Below, one piece after another: positions 1 to 7,877 of a stretch of DNA of 9,315 nt. Position numbers and translations under genes: made by a program. This DNA is from an uncultured Nitrospinaceae bacterium. Its GTDB lineage: Bacteria; Nitrospinota; Nitrospinia; Nitrospinales; VA-1. The DNA is taken from positions 1-9,315 of the forward strand of contig CALJGH010000174.1 in the NCBI GenBank assembly GCA_938073925.1, written 5' to 3'. Numbering within the stretch: position 1 is the first letter of the stretch; the number at the start of each line of letters is the position of its first letter. The notes under the pieces are model-generated. The model saw nothing but the letters and a program-made list of their open reading frames with translations, did no database searches and had not been told where the DNA came from.

Positions 1-23
1 ATAGCAACAAGGATAAACTCAGC

Positions 24-572
24 TTGACCATGCATATGGAAGATGCGACAGATAGAGTTAGGTGGCTGAGAACTTTCTTTGTTTGGAACAAAGTTCCGTG
101 GGAAGAATCTATCATCAGCGACACGGTAAGAATTTTAAAAGAGTACAAACCTTATTTTGATTTAAAAAAAGAGCCTGTCAAAAAAGATCCTAAGGATATT
201 AAATATCTTTTGCAAGATATTATCATCATCTATCGAACCCTTGAGAATGCTTGCAGTGAGGATTTTCGAGAACACGCGACTCCTATTATCGATACCATGA
301 TGCAGGCTTTCATGGAAGGGCTTCACGAGCCCGAAAAGATAGAAGAATTATATAAAATGGTTTTTAATAATGCTCTGATTTACGGATTCGAAGAAAGCTT
401 GGAGGGGCCATTTCAAAAAGCGGGTTTGGATATCCACAAAATAGGAAGTTGGCCTGTAGAAAAAATTAACTGGATCCCGGACGAGTTAAAAGAAAAACTC
501 ATCCCACCTATACAAGATATTTTTAATGGATTTAAAAAAGAATTGGAAGCATCTGGGGATTCGAAAGTTTGA
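24..572 (+). CDS. Uncharacterised helical protein, 5' end uncertain
   Basis: I do not recognise this 182-residue protein. It is rich in charged residues and reads as mostly alpha-helical and soluble, with no signal peptide or membrane segment. Visible patches are an aromatic N-terminal stretch (WLRTFFVWNKVPWEE, about residues 14-28), a lysine-rich acidic linker near residues 48-60, and a C-terminal helix ending in a Lys/Glu-rich tail. No catalytic or metal-binding motif stands out. The start is uncertain: the first candidate is a TTG, with ATG codons 6 and 12 bases further on, and AAGGA at 9-13 could serve the TTG. However, the frame stays open back to the window edge with coding-like codons, so this may be the 3' part of a longer gene. 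It converges on the HAD gene with two bases between stop codons. Its steady codon use and uninterrupted length support a real gene; its function is unknown. Confidence 0.6.
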   Translation: MTMHMEDATDRVRWLRTFFVWNKVPWEESIISDTVRILKEYKPYFDLKKEPVKKDPKDIKYLLQDIIIIYRTLENACSEDFREHATPIIDTMMQAFMEGLHEPEKIEELYKMVFNNALIYGFEESLEGPFQKAGLDIHKIGSWPVEKINWIPDELKEKLIPPIQDIFNGFKKELEASGDSKV

Positions 573-574
573 TT

Positions 575-1270
575 TTACTCCTGTAACGCTGAAACAAAAT
601 CTGCAAGGCTGGGAAAAACCATTTCCGCGTTTTTAAAATCAATATTCCTGTTTAATTCGTTTTGTAAAATGATACAAGGCATGCCCGCCTCGTTCGCCGC
701 ATTCAATCCTTTCAAAGCATCCTCCAAAACAAAACACTCTGCAGGTAAACAGCCCAGCTTCTTGGCGGCGTTCAAAAAAATATCTGGAAATGGTTTCTCC
801 CTTTTGGCAGATTCTTTGCCAAGAATAACAGGGACCATATCCAACGCACTGGCATTCATCAAAATATGCTGGATATCCGTAGCCCAAGACCCAGAGGCAA
901 TGGCTAGTTTATGCTGCAAAGACAACTGCTCAATTAGAGTTATAGAATCAGGGAAAAGCTTGATTTCTCCGCTTTCACAAAACCGGGTATAAACTTCGAA
1001 TTTTTGCTTTCGCATTTCTATCGGGTCGACATCCAACTTGAGTTTGTGGCGTTCTATTTCCCCGGCAATGCCTTTTCCTTTGGAGGTCCATTCGACCCAA
1101 TACTCTTTTTTGTCGAGGGTATGTCCGTACCTTTCAAAAACTTCATTGTAAGCTTTGTAATGAAACGGTTCGGAGTCGGCGAGCAGTCCATCAAAGTCCA
1201 AGATTGCGGCTTTCGAATTTTCGAGAAGGGTATGAAGTTTTGTTTTGCGGTCTGCGAAAGAAGTTTTCAT
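575..1270 (-). CDS. HAD-superfamily hydrolase, beta-phosphoglucomutase/phosphatase-like
   Basis: This 231-residue protein has all four haloacid dehalogenase motifs in order. Motif I is DFDGLLADSE at residues 25-34, with nucleophile Asp25 and acid/base Asp27. Motif II is ASGS at 125-128 (Ser126). Motif III is Lys159 in KPFPD. Motif IV is LEDALKG with the Mg-binding Glu183-Asp184 pair. A helical cap lies between motifs I and II (about 35-105), as in subfamily IA (C1 cap), which contains beta-phosphoglucomutases and small phosphomonoesterases. The family acts in the cytoplasm through an aspartyl-phosphate intermediate; the substrate cannot be read from the sequence. The ATG lies 19 bases after the lepB stop on the same strand, so it is probably the third gene of a lepA-lepB transcript. 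No clear Shine-Dalgarno is visible. A TATACT at 1281-1286 could be a minor internal -10. The family assignment is secure, the reaction is not. Confidence 0.93.
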   Translation of the reverse strand: MKTSFADRKTKLHTLLENSKAAILDFDGLLADSEPFHYKAYNEVFERYGHTLDKKEYWVEWTSKGKGIAGEIERHKLKLDVDPIEMRKQKFEVYTRFCESGEIKLFPDSITLIEQLSLQHKLAIASGSWATDIQHILMNASALDMVPVILGKESAKREKPFPDIFLNAAKKLGCLPAECFVLEDALKGLNAANEAGMPCIILQNELNRNIDFKNAEMVFPSLADFVSALQE

Positions 1271-1289
1271 TTAGGGTGACAGTATAATT

Positions 1290-1961
1290 TTATTCTAGTA
1301 TTTTTCCAAAGCGGTCAAAGCGAACCCAACTTTCCAACTGATTCCAAGACCAGTAAATTATCAAAGCTTTTCCTCGCACTTTTTTGATATCCAGAAACCC
1401 CCAGTAGCGGCTATCCTGACTATTCTCTCGGTTGTCCCCCATCATAAACACATGACCCTCGGGAACCAGTACTGGGCCAAAATCATCTCGTGGTACCAGC
1501 GGGCTGTTAGAGGGTGATTTCGTATGTCGTGCGTGCAGATCTTCGTATGGCTTGCCGTTGATAAAAATTTTCTGGTGACGAACTTCGAGCAAATCTCCCG
1601 GAACACCAATCACTCTTTTAATGAAATCACGTGTCTCGTCTTTAGGGAACTTGAACACAATAATGTCTCCACGCTCAGGTTCGCTGGAAAACAAAATAAT
1701 GTCATCAAACAATTTGATATTAAGAAAAGGAATTTCGTTGGGAATATGTGTCCCGTATGCAAATTTTGAAACAAGAATGTGATCGCCGATTAGCAGAGTC
1801 GTTTCCATCGAGCCGGAAGGGATTTTAAAAGCTTGAACTGCAAACGTGCGGATGAACAGAGCAAGAAGAAGTGCAATTAAAATTGCCTCGACATATTCAC
1901 GTGCAACGCTTTTTTTGGGGGCAGCACCGCCCTCAATATTTTCAGTTGTCTTATTTGTCAT
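1290..1961 (-). CDS. lepB: Signal peptidase I
   Basis: Type I signal peptidase (S26 family), the membrane-bound Ser/Lys protease that cuts signal peptides from exported preproteins on the outer face of the inner membrane. The 223 residues contain a short Lys/Glu-rich cytoplasmic tail (1-23) and one hydrophobic anchor (about 24-42). Box B is [10 protein letters not shown] with catalytic Ser51. Then come [15 protein letters not shown] (56-70), [10 protein letters not shown] (97-106), box [14 protein letters not shown] (111-123) with the general base Lys115, and box [16 protein letters not shown] (175-189). A single N-terminal anchor and this length resemble the shorter signal peptidases rather than the two-anchor E. 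coli enzyme. The ATG overlaps the end of lepA by 11 bp, and GAGGA (1965-1969) stands just upstream as a ribosome binding site, so translation is probably coupled to lepA. The order lepA-lepB is the classic lep operon. Confidence 0.97.
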   Translation of the reverse strand: MTNKTTENIEGGAAPKKSVAREYVEAILIALLLALFIRTFAVQAFKIPSGSMETTLLIGDHILVSKFAYGTHIPNEIPFLNIKLFDDIILFSSEPERGDIIVFKFPKDETRDFIKRVIGVPGDLLEVRHQKIFINGKPYEDLHARHTKSPSNSPLVPRDDFGPVLVPEGHVFMMGDNRENSQDSRYWGFLDIKKVRGKALIIYWSWNQLESWVRFDRFGKILE

Positions 1962-3753
1962 CTGTCCTCAATACAGCTAGAAAAGCTTCCTGGGGAATTT
2001 CCACACTTCCAATCTGCTTCATTTTTTTCTTTCCCTCTTTTTGTTTTTCAAGCAATTTGCGTTTTCGGGTAATGTCTCCACCATAACATTTTGCCAGAAC
2101 ATTTTTTCTAAGTGCCTTGACGGTTTCACGGGCAATGACCTTGCTACCAATAGCCGCTTGAATCGCCACCTCAAACATTTGTCGGGGAATCTGTTGTTTG
2201 AGCTTTTTAGCTAAGTCGCGACCCAGGAAGAAGGCTTTATCTTTATGGGCTATTAAAGACAAAGCATCTACCAGTTCTCCATTCAAGAGAATGTCTAACT
2301 TTACCAGACTGGATGTCCTAAAATCTATAAATTCGTAATCAAATGAGGCGTAACCTTTGGTGGAAGATTTTAGCCTGTCATAAAAGTCCAGCACGATCTC
2401 GTTGAAGGGTAATTCGTATTCCAGTAGAACCGTTTCCGGATTCAGGTACTCCATTTTTTTCTGGATGCCACGCCGGTCTCTAACCAGACCCATGACAACG
2501 CCAATGTATTCATCTGGTAAAATTATAGTTCCCATAACATAGGGTTCTTCCAGGTGGTCGATATTTTTTTGTTCTTTCAGTTTGGTGGGGTTGTCGATCA
2601 TTACCGTCTTCCCATCGGTGGTAATAAGCTTATAAATAACCGTGGGTGCGGTAGTGAGGAGATCCACTTTATATTCCCGTTCAATACGTTCGCGTATGAT
2701 TTCCATATGCAATAATCCGAGAAACCCACAGCGAAAGCCGAATCCCAATGCCGTCGATGTTTCTGCTTCATAGGAAAATGAAGCATCGTTAAGAGTTAAT
2801 TTCTTCAGCGCGTCTCGTAGGTCTTCATAATCATCTCCGCTGATCGGGTAGAGCCCACTGAACACCATGGGCTTGACCTCTTTGTACCCTGGTAAAGGGT
2901 TTTCGCAAGGAGATTTGGCATGCGTGATAGTATCGCCTACTTTAGTTTGATCCAACTCTTTAATTCCCGCTATTAGATATCCTACTTCTCCGGCTTGCAA
3001 TGAGGATTTAGGTTCCTGTTTAGGGTTATATGTTCCCAGCTCTTCCACGATAAACCGGTTGCCGGTTGCCATCATGGTGATTTCATCGTTTACCTTGATT
3101 GTTCCCTGCTGGACTTTAACAAGCACAATAACCCCACGAAAAGGATCGTACCAAGCATCGAATAACAACGCTTGCAGTATTCCAGAATCGTTGCCCTCAG
3201 GTGATGGAATGAGTTTTGTCACTGATTCCATCAACTCGTCAATTCCTATTCCTTCTTTTGCGCTCACCAACACAGCATTGTCGGATTCGATCTGCAAAAC
3301 GTCTTCCAATTGCTCTTTTATGAAATCCGGATCTGCGCTAGGAAGATCAATTTTGTTGATGATAGGAATCACCGCCAGATCGTGCTGCATGGCAAGATTC
3401 AAATTAGCTATGGTTTGTGCTTGAATACCCTGCGTTGCGTCGATGACGAGCAGCACGCCTTCACACGCGGCGAGACTGCGTGACACTTCGTAAGTGAAAT
3501 CGACATGCCCCGGCGTGTCGATCATATTGAAGGTGAAATCGCCGTCATCTTTAGATGCATATTTCAAGCAAACCGTTTGCGCTTTGATAGTTATCCCGCG
3601 CTCACGTTCTAAATCCATATTGTCCAATACCTGATCTTTCATTTCTCGCTGGGAAAGCGCAGAAGTGGCAAGTATGAGTTTGTCTGCGAGAGTAGACTTG
3701 CCGTGATCGATATGGGCAATGATAGAAAAATTTCTTAATTTCTTTTGATCCAT
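1951..3753 (-). CDS. lepA: Elongation factor 4 (LepA), ribosome-associated GTPase
   Basis: Translational GTPase of the EF-G family that binds ribosomes and is linked to initiation and back-translocation. With the start chosen here it has 600 residues, the usual family length. G1 is AHIDHGKST (13-21), the switch I stretch is [11 protein letters not shown] (50-60), G3 is DTPGHVDF (79-86), G4 is NKID (133-136), and G5 is the SAKEGIG stretch. The EF-G-like domains follow, including [16 protein letters not shown]. The LepA-specific C-terminal domain ends with [14 protein letters not shown] and a Lys-rich tail. The frame can be extended 15 codons to a TTG at 3798, but homologues begin close to the (K)[16 protein letters not shown] segment. 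A candidate promoter also places the transcript start between TTG 3798 and ATG 3753, so I prefer the ATG. No strong Shine-Dalgarno is visible. It is co-transcribed with lepB, which overlaps its 3' end. Confidence 0.97.
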   Translation of the reverse strand: MDQKKLRNFSIIAHIDHGKSTLADKLILATSALSQREMKDQVLDNMDLERERGITIKAQTVCLKYASKDDGDFTFNMIDTPGHVDFTYEVSRSLAACEGVLLVIDATQGIQAQTIANLNLAMQHDLAVIPIINKIDLPSADPDFIKEQLEDVLQIESDNAVLVSAKEGIGIDELMESVTKLIPSPEGNDSGILQALLFDAWYDPFRGVIVLVKVQQGTIKVNDEITMMATGNRFIVEELGTYNPKQEPKSSLQAGEVGYLIAGIKELDQTKVGDTITHAKSPCENPLPGYKEVKPMVFSGLYPISGDDYEDLRDALKKLTLNDASFSYEAETSTALGFGFRCGFLGLLHMEIIRERIEREYKVDLLTTAPTVIYKLITTDGKTVMIDNPTKLKEQKNIDHLEEPYVMGTIILPDEYIGVVMGLVRDRRGIQKKMEYLNPETVLLEYELPFNEIVLDFYDRLKSSTKGYASFDYEFIDFRTSSLVKLDILLNGELVDALSLIAHKDKAFFLGRDLAKKLKQQIPRQMFEVAIQAAIGSKVIARETVKALRKNVLAKCYGGDITRKRKLLEKQKEGKKKMKQIGSVEIPQEAFLAVLRTDDK

Positions 3754-3781
3754 AGTTTTTTTTAAACTTATTACGTTACCG

Positions 3782-3811
3782 GTTATAGCTTCCGGCAAAA
3801 TAGGAAGTAAA
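3782..3811 (-). promoter_or_regulatory. Candidate sigma70 promoter for lepA-lepB-HAD
   Basis: On the minus strand TTTACT (3806-3811, 4 of 6 to the -35 consensus) is followed after 18 bases by TATAAC (3782-3787, 5 of 6 to the -10 consensus). A transcript would begin near 3775, about 20 bases before the preferred lepA ATG. It lies in the 90-bp gap after the nucleotidyltransferase stop codon. Only the sequence match supports it, and read-through from the upstream gene is also possible. Confidence 0.35.
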
Positions 3812-3843
3812 TTTTCCTGGGGATATTAAAGTGAAAAATGCAA

Positions 3844-4863
3844 CTAGTGCGAAGTACGCACCATTTTACGGGAGGGAGAAAATGCCTCGCTGTATTCTTC
3901 AATGCTGGTAAGGGGAGCTGCCTTTAAATATTCCTGCCATTCCTCAAACCGGGTTTTCATTGCTTCATAATCTTTTGCATTATCAATATCCAGAGCGGCT
4001 CCTGGAAAAGGTACTTCAAGGGCCGAAAACCGGGTCTTCATGATCGTTGAAATCGATTCTTCTAATTCTTTTTTGGGATTCAACTTCCTAAAATAATCTA
4101 CCACGAACTCAAGGCCCAGTCCGCCAAAAAACAAACACAACTGCAAGCCGATGTAGTTTTTGTAATGTTTCGCCTTATCTTTGCCGAATACCGACAAGCC
4201 AAACAGCACCAGGTTCTTAAAGTTTCTCTGGTAACGATACTGATACATTTTCTGGATGTATTCCCGATTCTCAATGCGCAGAGGTTTAACTAGATGCAGG
4301 TTGTTGATGCGGTAACTATCTTTCTGAATATGCAAATAGGCCATCTTGATTCCAGGCTTACTTGCCTGAGGATAAAAGTGCCGTAGCTTTTCACGTGACA
4401 CAAGGCCGAGCACATGATCGTAGCGATTCATATCGGCGTGGGAAATAAAATATTCGACTTCTTGCGGCGTGATCAAGGGCGCGTCACAAGGAACAATCAA
4501 TACGGCCTTGTCGCGGTGCGTAGTTGTGTCTGCATCCTCTAACTCCATTTGCTGGGACTGCAAAAATGTTTGCCAGACATTTTCATACAAATTGGCCTTT
4601 TGTTCGACTACATGAATGCGTTTTGGATATTGGCGATCAATTCTGCCGGAGTATAGAACCTGATCTAATTTCTCTTTTGATCCGACAATATAGATATCTC
4701 GAATCGATTGTACCTGCTGCAACGCTTCGACAACATAAAGGATGACGCATTTTCCCTGCAGGGTTAAGAACGCCTTATTTTGATGGTAAACCTTATAGCT
4801 GGACTTTCCTTCACCCGCTACCAGGATCACATCATATTTTTTAGGGTCGTTTGATGAATTCAT
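3844..4863 (-). CDS. MobA-like NTP transferase domain protein with extra C-terminal domain
   Basis: This 339-residue protein appears to be a nucleotidyltransferase of the GT-A-like fold (MobA/NTP_transf_3 group), which attaches a nucleotide to a sugar phosphate or cofactor. The N-terminal signature is present in weakened form: VILVAGEG (12-19), then NKAFLTLQGK (29-38) and a helix ending VVEAL. Later comes VPCDAPLITPQEV (124-136), where Asp127 matches the metal-binding Asp of the family. RINNLHLVKP (185-194) and ALDIDNAKDYEAM (290-302) resemble late acceptor and metal-binding segments. Beyond a usual MobA (about 200 residues) lies a further 140 residues, with a short hydrophobic Gly-rich stretch (IGLQLCLFFGGLGLEF, about 238-253) that could contact a membrane. 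The glycine loop lacks the GG and Arg of typical members. The substrate is unknown. It starts at an ATG without a clear Shine-Dalgarno, divergent from gcvT, and is followed 90 bp later by lepA. Confidence 0.8.
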   Translation of the reverse strand: MNSSNDPKKYDVILVAGEGKSSYKVYHQNKAFLTLQGKCVILYVVEALQQVQSIRDIYIVGSKEKLDQVLYSGRIDRQYPKRIHVVEQKANLYENVWQTFLQSQQMELEDADTTTHRDKAVLIVPCDAPLITPQEVEYFISHADMNRYDHVLGLVSREKLRHFYPQASKPGIKMAYLHIQKDSYRINNLHLVKPLRIENREYIQKMYQYRYQRNFKNLVLFGLSVFGKDKAKHYKNYIGLQLCLFFGGLGLEFVVDYFRKLNPKKELEESISTIMKTRFSALEVPFPGAALDIDNAKDYEAMKTRFEEWQEYLKAAPLTSIEEYSEAFSPSRKMVRTSH

Positions 4864-4971
4864 AATGTTAGTTTAGCACTTTTTTAGTCATTGTAATTTC
4901 TTGCGCACATCTTTAAAATTGAATGTACAAATGAATCGCATTCTACAACAAAAATAGCGGATATTTTTACC
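4864..4971. other. Divergent intergenic region between nucleotidyltransferase and gcvT
   Basis: This AT-rich 108-bp gap must hold the control sites for both directions. A plus-strand promoter is listed separately. On the minus strand TACAAT (4890-4895) is a possible -10 for the nucleotidyltransferase, without a good -35, and it overlaps the plus-strand -35, so the two promoters might compete. I see no glycine riboswitch; two tandem aptamers would not fit, and no aptamer-like paired Gly-rich core is visible. Confidence 0.6.
4891..4919 (+). promoter_or_regulatory. Candidate sigma70 promoter for gcvT-gcvH-gcvPA
   Basis: TTGTAA (4891-4896, 4 of 6 to the -35 consensus) and TAAAAT (4914-4919, 5 of 6 to the -10 consensus) are separated by exactly 17 bases. 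The start of transcription would fall near 4926, giving a leader of about 46 bases before the gcvT ATG. It is the best promoter match I found in the window, but nothing beyond the sequence supports it. Confidence 0.5.
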
Positions 4972-6087
4972 ATGCCAAATGATTCTGATCTAAAAACAAC
5001 TCCTCTTCACTCTATGCATAAGGAACTTGGCGGCAAGTTAGTTCCTTTTGCTGGCTGGCATATGCCCATCCAGTTCAAGGGAGTTATGGAAGAACATAAA
5101 TGTGTTCGTGACGGTGTGGGTATTTTTGAAGTGAGTCATATGGGCGAAATTGAAATCATCGGCCCCGACGCCAAGAAGCTGATTCAATACCTAGTAACCA
5201 ATGATATTGAACCTATGCAAAACAATCAAGCCCTCTATACCTTGATGTGTCTGGAAACGGGTGGTGTTATCGATGATCTACTGGTTCACCGTTTTTCTGA
5301 TGACCACTATTTCTTGTGTGTAAACGCTTCCAATTCAGATAAAGATTTTCAATGGATTCTTAAAAATGCTGGCGATTTTGATGCCGTGGTAAAAAACACC
5401 AGTCAGGAGACTGCGCAACTGGCTGTACAAGGGAAACATTCTGAGGCTCTCTTGCAAAAATTATGCGACATCTCATTGAGCGAAATTGAATACTACCACT
5501 TTAAAAAAGGAAAAATCCATAATTTTGAGTGCATTCTCGCCCGCACTGGTTATACCGGAGAAGACGGATTTGAAGTATATCTCAACTCAAAACATGCAGA
5601 ATCGGTTTACAAAGCCTTAATTGAAGAAGGAAAACCTTTCAATCTACAGCCCATCGGCCTAGGTGCAAGAGATACCCTTAGAATGGAAATGGGTTATGCC
5701 CTTTATGGTAATGAGCTCAATGAAAATTGTAATCCCCTGGAAGCGGGTTTGGGGTGGGTGATCAAATTGCAGAAAAATGATTTTATAGGCAAGGCAGCAC
5801 TTAAAAAACAAAAAGATGCAGGTCTTTCCCGCAAACTCGTTGGCATTCGCCTGCTCGATCGAGGTGTGCCACGTCCGCATTATCGGGTTTTAAGCGAAGG
5901 GTCACCTGTTGGAGAATTGACCAGCGGAACATTTTCTCCTTCCTTGAATACTGGAATCGGTTTATGTTATGTATCCAAAGAATATGCAAAACTTGGAACA
6001 AAACTGGATGTGGAAATCAGGAAGCTAAACGTACCTGCTGAGGTCGTCAAGCCGCCTTTCTTGCCAAGTCGTATTAAAAAAAGCTAA
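4972..6087 (+). CDS. gcvT: Aminomethyltransferase (glycine cleavage T-protein)
   Basis: T-protein of the cytoplasmic glycine cleavage system. It takes the aminomethyl group from lipoyl-GcvH, releases NH3 and forms 5,10-methylene-tetrahydrofolate. At 371 residues it is full length. Visible marks are TPLH near the N-terminus (10-13) and VPFAGWHMPIQF (24-35). IFEVSHMGEI (51-60) and GGVIDDLLVHR (97-107) follow, the latter with the Asp pair that includes the folate-contacting catalytic residue. Then come ARTGYTGEDGFEVY (190-203), PIGLGARDTLRMEMGYALYG (227-246), and the C-terminal-domain motif GELTSGTFSPSLNTGIG. The family consensus FDVSHM reads FEVSHM here, a conservative change. The ATG is preceded only by a weak AGCGG. 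It is first in an operon with gcvH (22-base gap) and gcvPA. YgfZ and dimethylglycine-type relatives share the fold, but the motifs and neighbours favour GcvT. Confidence 0.97.
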   Translation: MPNDSDLKTTPLHSMHKELGGKLVPFAGWHMPIQFKGVMEEHKCVRDGVGIFEVSHMGEIEIIGPDAKKLIQYLVTNDIEPMQNNQALYTLMCLETGGVIDDLLVHRFSDDHYFLCVNASNSDKDFQWILKNAGDFDAVVKNTSQETAQLAVQGKHSEALLQKLCDISLSEIEYYHFKKGKIHNFECILARTGYTGEDGFEVYLNSKHAESVYKALIEEGKPFNLQPIGLGARDTLRMEMGYALYGNELNENCNPLEAGLGWVIKLQKNDFIGKAALKKQKDAGLSRKLVGIRLLDRGVPRPHYRVLSEGSPVGELTSGTFSPSLNTGIGLCYVSKEYAKLGTKLDVEIRKLNVPAEVVKPPFLPSRIKKS

Positions 6088-6100
6088 CTATTAATTTCCT

Positions 6101-6105
6101 GGAGG
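6101..6105 (+). promoter_or_regulatory. Ribosome binding site of gcvH
   Basis: GGAGG stands four bases before the gcvH ATG in the short gap after gcvT. It is the clearest Shine-Dalgarno in the window and fixes the gcvH start. The other two gcv genes have only weak sites, which would fit strong translation of GcvH, the carrier protein usually needed in excess. Confidence 0.7.
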
Positions 6106-6109
6106 CATC

Positions 6110-6499
6110 ATGGAGGTCCCTGAAAATCTTTTCTACACGCAAGAGCACGAATGGGTGCGTGTGGATGGCAAAAAAGCAGTAGTCGGTATCACCCAATTCG
6201 CACAAGATCAACTGGGAGACATTGTGTTTGTAGAATTACCTGAAGTCGGCACTTTGATAGAGCAGGAAAGTCCGTTTGGGGTTGTGGAATCTGTCAAAAC
6301 AGTTTCTGATCTTTATGCTCCTATCAGCGGTACCGTTACGGCCTCAAACAAAGATCTGGAAGCGCATCCCGAGCAGGTGAATAGCGAACCCTATGGCACA
6401 GGATGGATCATTGAGATCGAAATTTCCGACGAAAAAGAACTTGAAAAATTAATGAGTCCTGACGACTACACTGAACAATGTAATAAGGAACAGGGCTAG
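6110..6499 (+). CDS. gcvH: Glycine cleavage system H-protein
   Basis: Lipoyl carrier protein that shuttles the aminomethyl group from the P-protein to the T-protein and is reoxidised by the L-protein. The 129 residues match the family length. It opens with PENLFYTQEHEWV (4-16), has VGITQFAQDQLGDIVFVELP (25-44), and carries the lipoylation site VVESVKTVSDLYAPISG with Lys63. The conserved NSEPYGTGWIIEI segment lies in the C-terminal third. All parts of the hybrid-motif fold are present and nothing is truncated. The protein must be lipoylated by LipB/LipA or LplA, none of which is in this window. The start follows a strong GGAGG. It sits between gcvT and gcvPA, the usual order. GcvH-like proteins of other pathways exist, but flanking T- and P-protein genes make the classical role very likely. 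Confidence 0.98.
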   Translation: MEVPENLFYTQEHEWVRVDGKKAVVGITQFAQDQLGDIVFVELPEVGTLIEQESPFGVVESVKTVSDLYAPISGTVTASNKDLEAHPEQVNSEPYGTGWIIEIEISDEKELEKLMSPDDYTEQCNKEQG

Positions 6500-6530
6500 T
6501 CACCCTTAACTAAACAGGCCTCTCCTAAAA

Positions 6531-7877
6531 ATGCGGTATATCCCCCACACAGAACAAGACATCAAACAAATGCTCGCCGAGATCGGTGTGAAAAACGTTG
6601 ATGAATTGTTCGATAGTATTCCGGAGTCTTTACGGCTGCAAAACAAGTTGCTGGAATTGCCCCCCAGCCTTCCAGAAAGCGAGTTAACGGAATACCTCAA
6701 GCGACTTCAAAAAAGAAACACCACCTCTGAAAATGGGTCCATATTTTTGGGTGCCGGAGCTTATCAGCATTTTGCCCCGATATTGATAGACCATTTGATT
6801 TCGCGTGGAGAATTTGCCACCAGTTATACCCCCTATCAGCCCGAAGTCAGTCAGGGAACCCTGCAGGCAATTTATGAGTTCCAGACGATGATCTGCCTTT
6901 TGACCGGTATGGAAACCGCCAATGCTTCCATGTACGACGGTGCATCTGCGCTTGCCGAAGCAGTGATTATGGCAAACCGGATCAATCGCCGAAGTGAATT
7001 TCTGGTATCACGCGCTATCCACCCTGAATACCGCAGTGTCGTTAATACTTACACCAAGGGCAGTAAATTTGATTTAAAGGAAGTTCCATACACAGAGATG
7101 GGTGGCACTGATCTAGAATTCATCTTGAAAAACCTTACAGAAAACACGGCCGCAGTGGTTCTTCAATCGCCTAACTTTTTTGGAGCGGTTGAGGAATATG
7201 CCACGCTCGCTGAGACGCTCTCAAAAAATGGAACGTTGTTAATAGTCGCGGTAGCGGAAGCATTGTCTTTGGGTATCTTAAAACCACCGGGACAACACGG
7301 AGCCGATATTGTCGTAGGTGAAGGGCAATCTTTCGGACTGCCCATGTCCTTTGGTGGCCCCTATGTAGGGTTCTTCGCCACTCGCGAAAAATATCTCCGG
7401 CAAATGCCGGGAAGGCTCGCAGGAGAAACTCAGGATCAAAATGGCAAACGCGCTTATGTGCTCACCTTGTCTACCCGCGAACAACATATCCGACGCGAAC
7501 GTGCGACCTCCAATATATGCACCAATCAAGGGCTTTGCGCATTGGCCGCTACCATTTTTCTATCCACTCTCGGAAAACAGGGATTGCGCGAAATGGCAGT
7601 TCTCAACGTAAGAAAAGCGCATTATCTAAAAAATCGATTGGCCGATATTGTGGGATTCGAAATTAAATTTGGCAGTAACACTTTCAACGAATTTGTTCTT
7701 GAATGTCCGCGACCCGTCGAAGAAGTGTTGCAGAAATTGAAGCAGGAAAACATCATTGGAGGCTATCCCTTGGAACAACATTATCCTGAGTTAAAAAATA
7801 GCCTCTTGCTTTGCGTGACAGAATTAAATAGTCAGGAAGAAATGGATCGACTGGCAGACAAACTGGAAGAAATTTAA
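6531..7877 (+). CDS. gcvPA: Glycine dehydrogenase (decarboxylating) subunit 1
   Basis: N-terminal half of the two-subunit P-protein, which with GcvPB decarboxylates glycine and passes the aminomethyl group to lipoyl-GcvH. The 448 residues are the full usual length for subunit 1. Conserved segments in order are MRYIPHT at the start, FLGAGAYQHFAP (72-83), TSYTPYQPEVSQGTLQ (97-112) and ANASMYDGASALAEA (130-144). GEGQSFGLPMSFGGPYVGFF, MPGRLAGETQD and TREQHIRRERATSNICTNQ follow in the second half. It has a PLP-enzyme fold, but the Schiff-base lysine is carried by GcvPB, so it cannot work alone. The gap after gcvH is 31 bases, with no clear hairpin and only a weak AGG (6516-6518) as a ribosome site. 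The ATG fits the family N-terminus. gcvPB would be expected next, but the following gene is a convergent flavoprotein whose stop codon touches this one. Confidence 0.97.
   Translation: MRYIPHTEQDIKQMLAEIGVKNVDELFDSIPESLRLQNKLLELPPSLPESELTEYLKRLQKRNTTSENGSIFLGAGAYQHFAPILIDHLISRGEFATSYTPYQPEVSQGTLQAIYEFQTMICLLTGMETANASMYDGASALAEAVIMANRINRRSEFLVSRAIHPEYRSVVNTYTKGSKFDLKEVPYTEMGGTDLEFILKNLTENTAAVVLQSPNFFGAVEEYATLAETLSKNGTLLIVAVAEALSLGILKPPGQHGADIVVGEGQSFGLPMSFGGPYVGFFATREKYLRQMPGRLAGETQDQNGKRAYVLTLSTREQHIRRERATSNICTNQGLCALAATIFLSTLGKQGLREMAVLNVRKAHYLKNRLADIVGFEIKFGSNTFNEFVLECPRPVEEVLQKLKQENIIGGYPLEQHYPELKNSLLLCVTELNSQEEMDRLADKLEEI

Noticed and set aside
3756..3763. Run of eight T (A8 on the coding strand) just upstream of the lepA ATG as a slippage site
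   Set aside because: It lies before the preferred start codon, so slippage would not alter the protein, and no alternative frame benefits.
3801..3818. AGGAA...TTCCT inverted repeat between the nucleotidyltransferase and lepA as a terminator
   Set aside because: The arms are only five bases, AT-rich in the loop, and not followed by a T-run on the relevant strand.
4864..4971. Glycine riboswitch upstream of gcvT
   Set aside because: The gap is short and AT-rich and shows no tandem aptamer-like conserved purine-rich cores or paired stems; the predicted leader is only about 46 bases.
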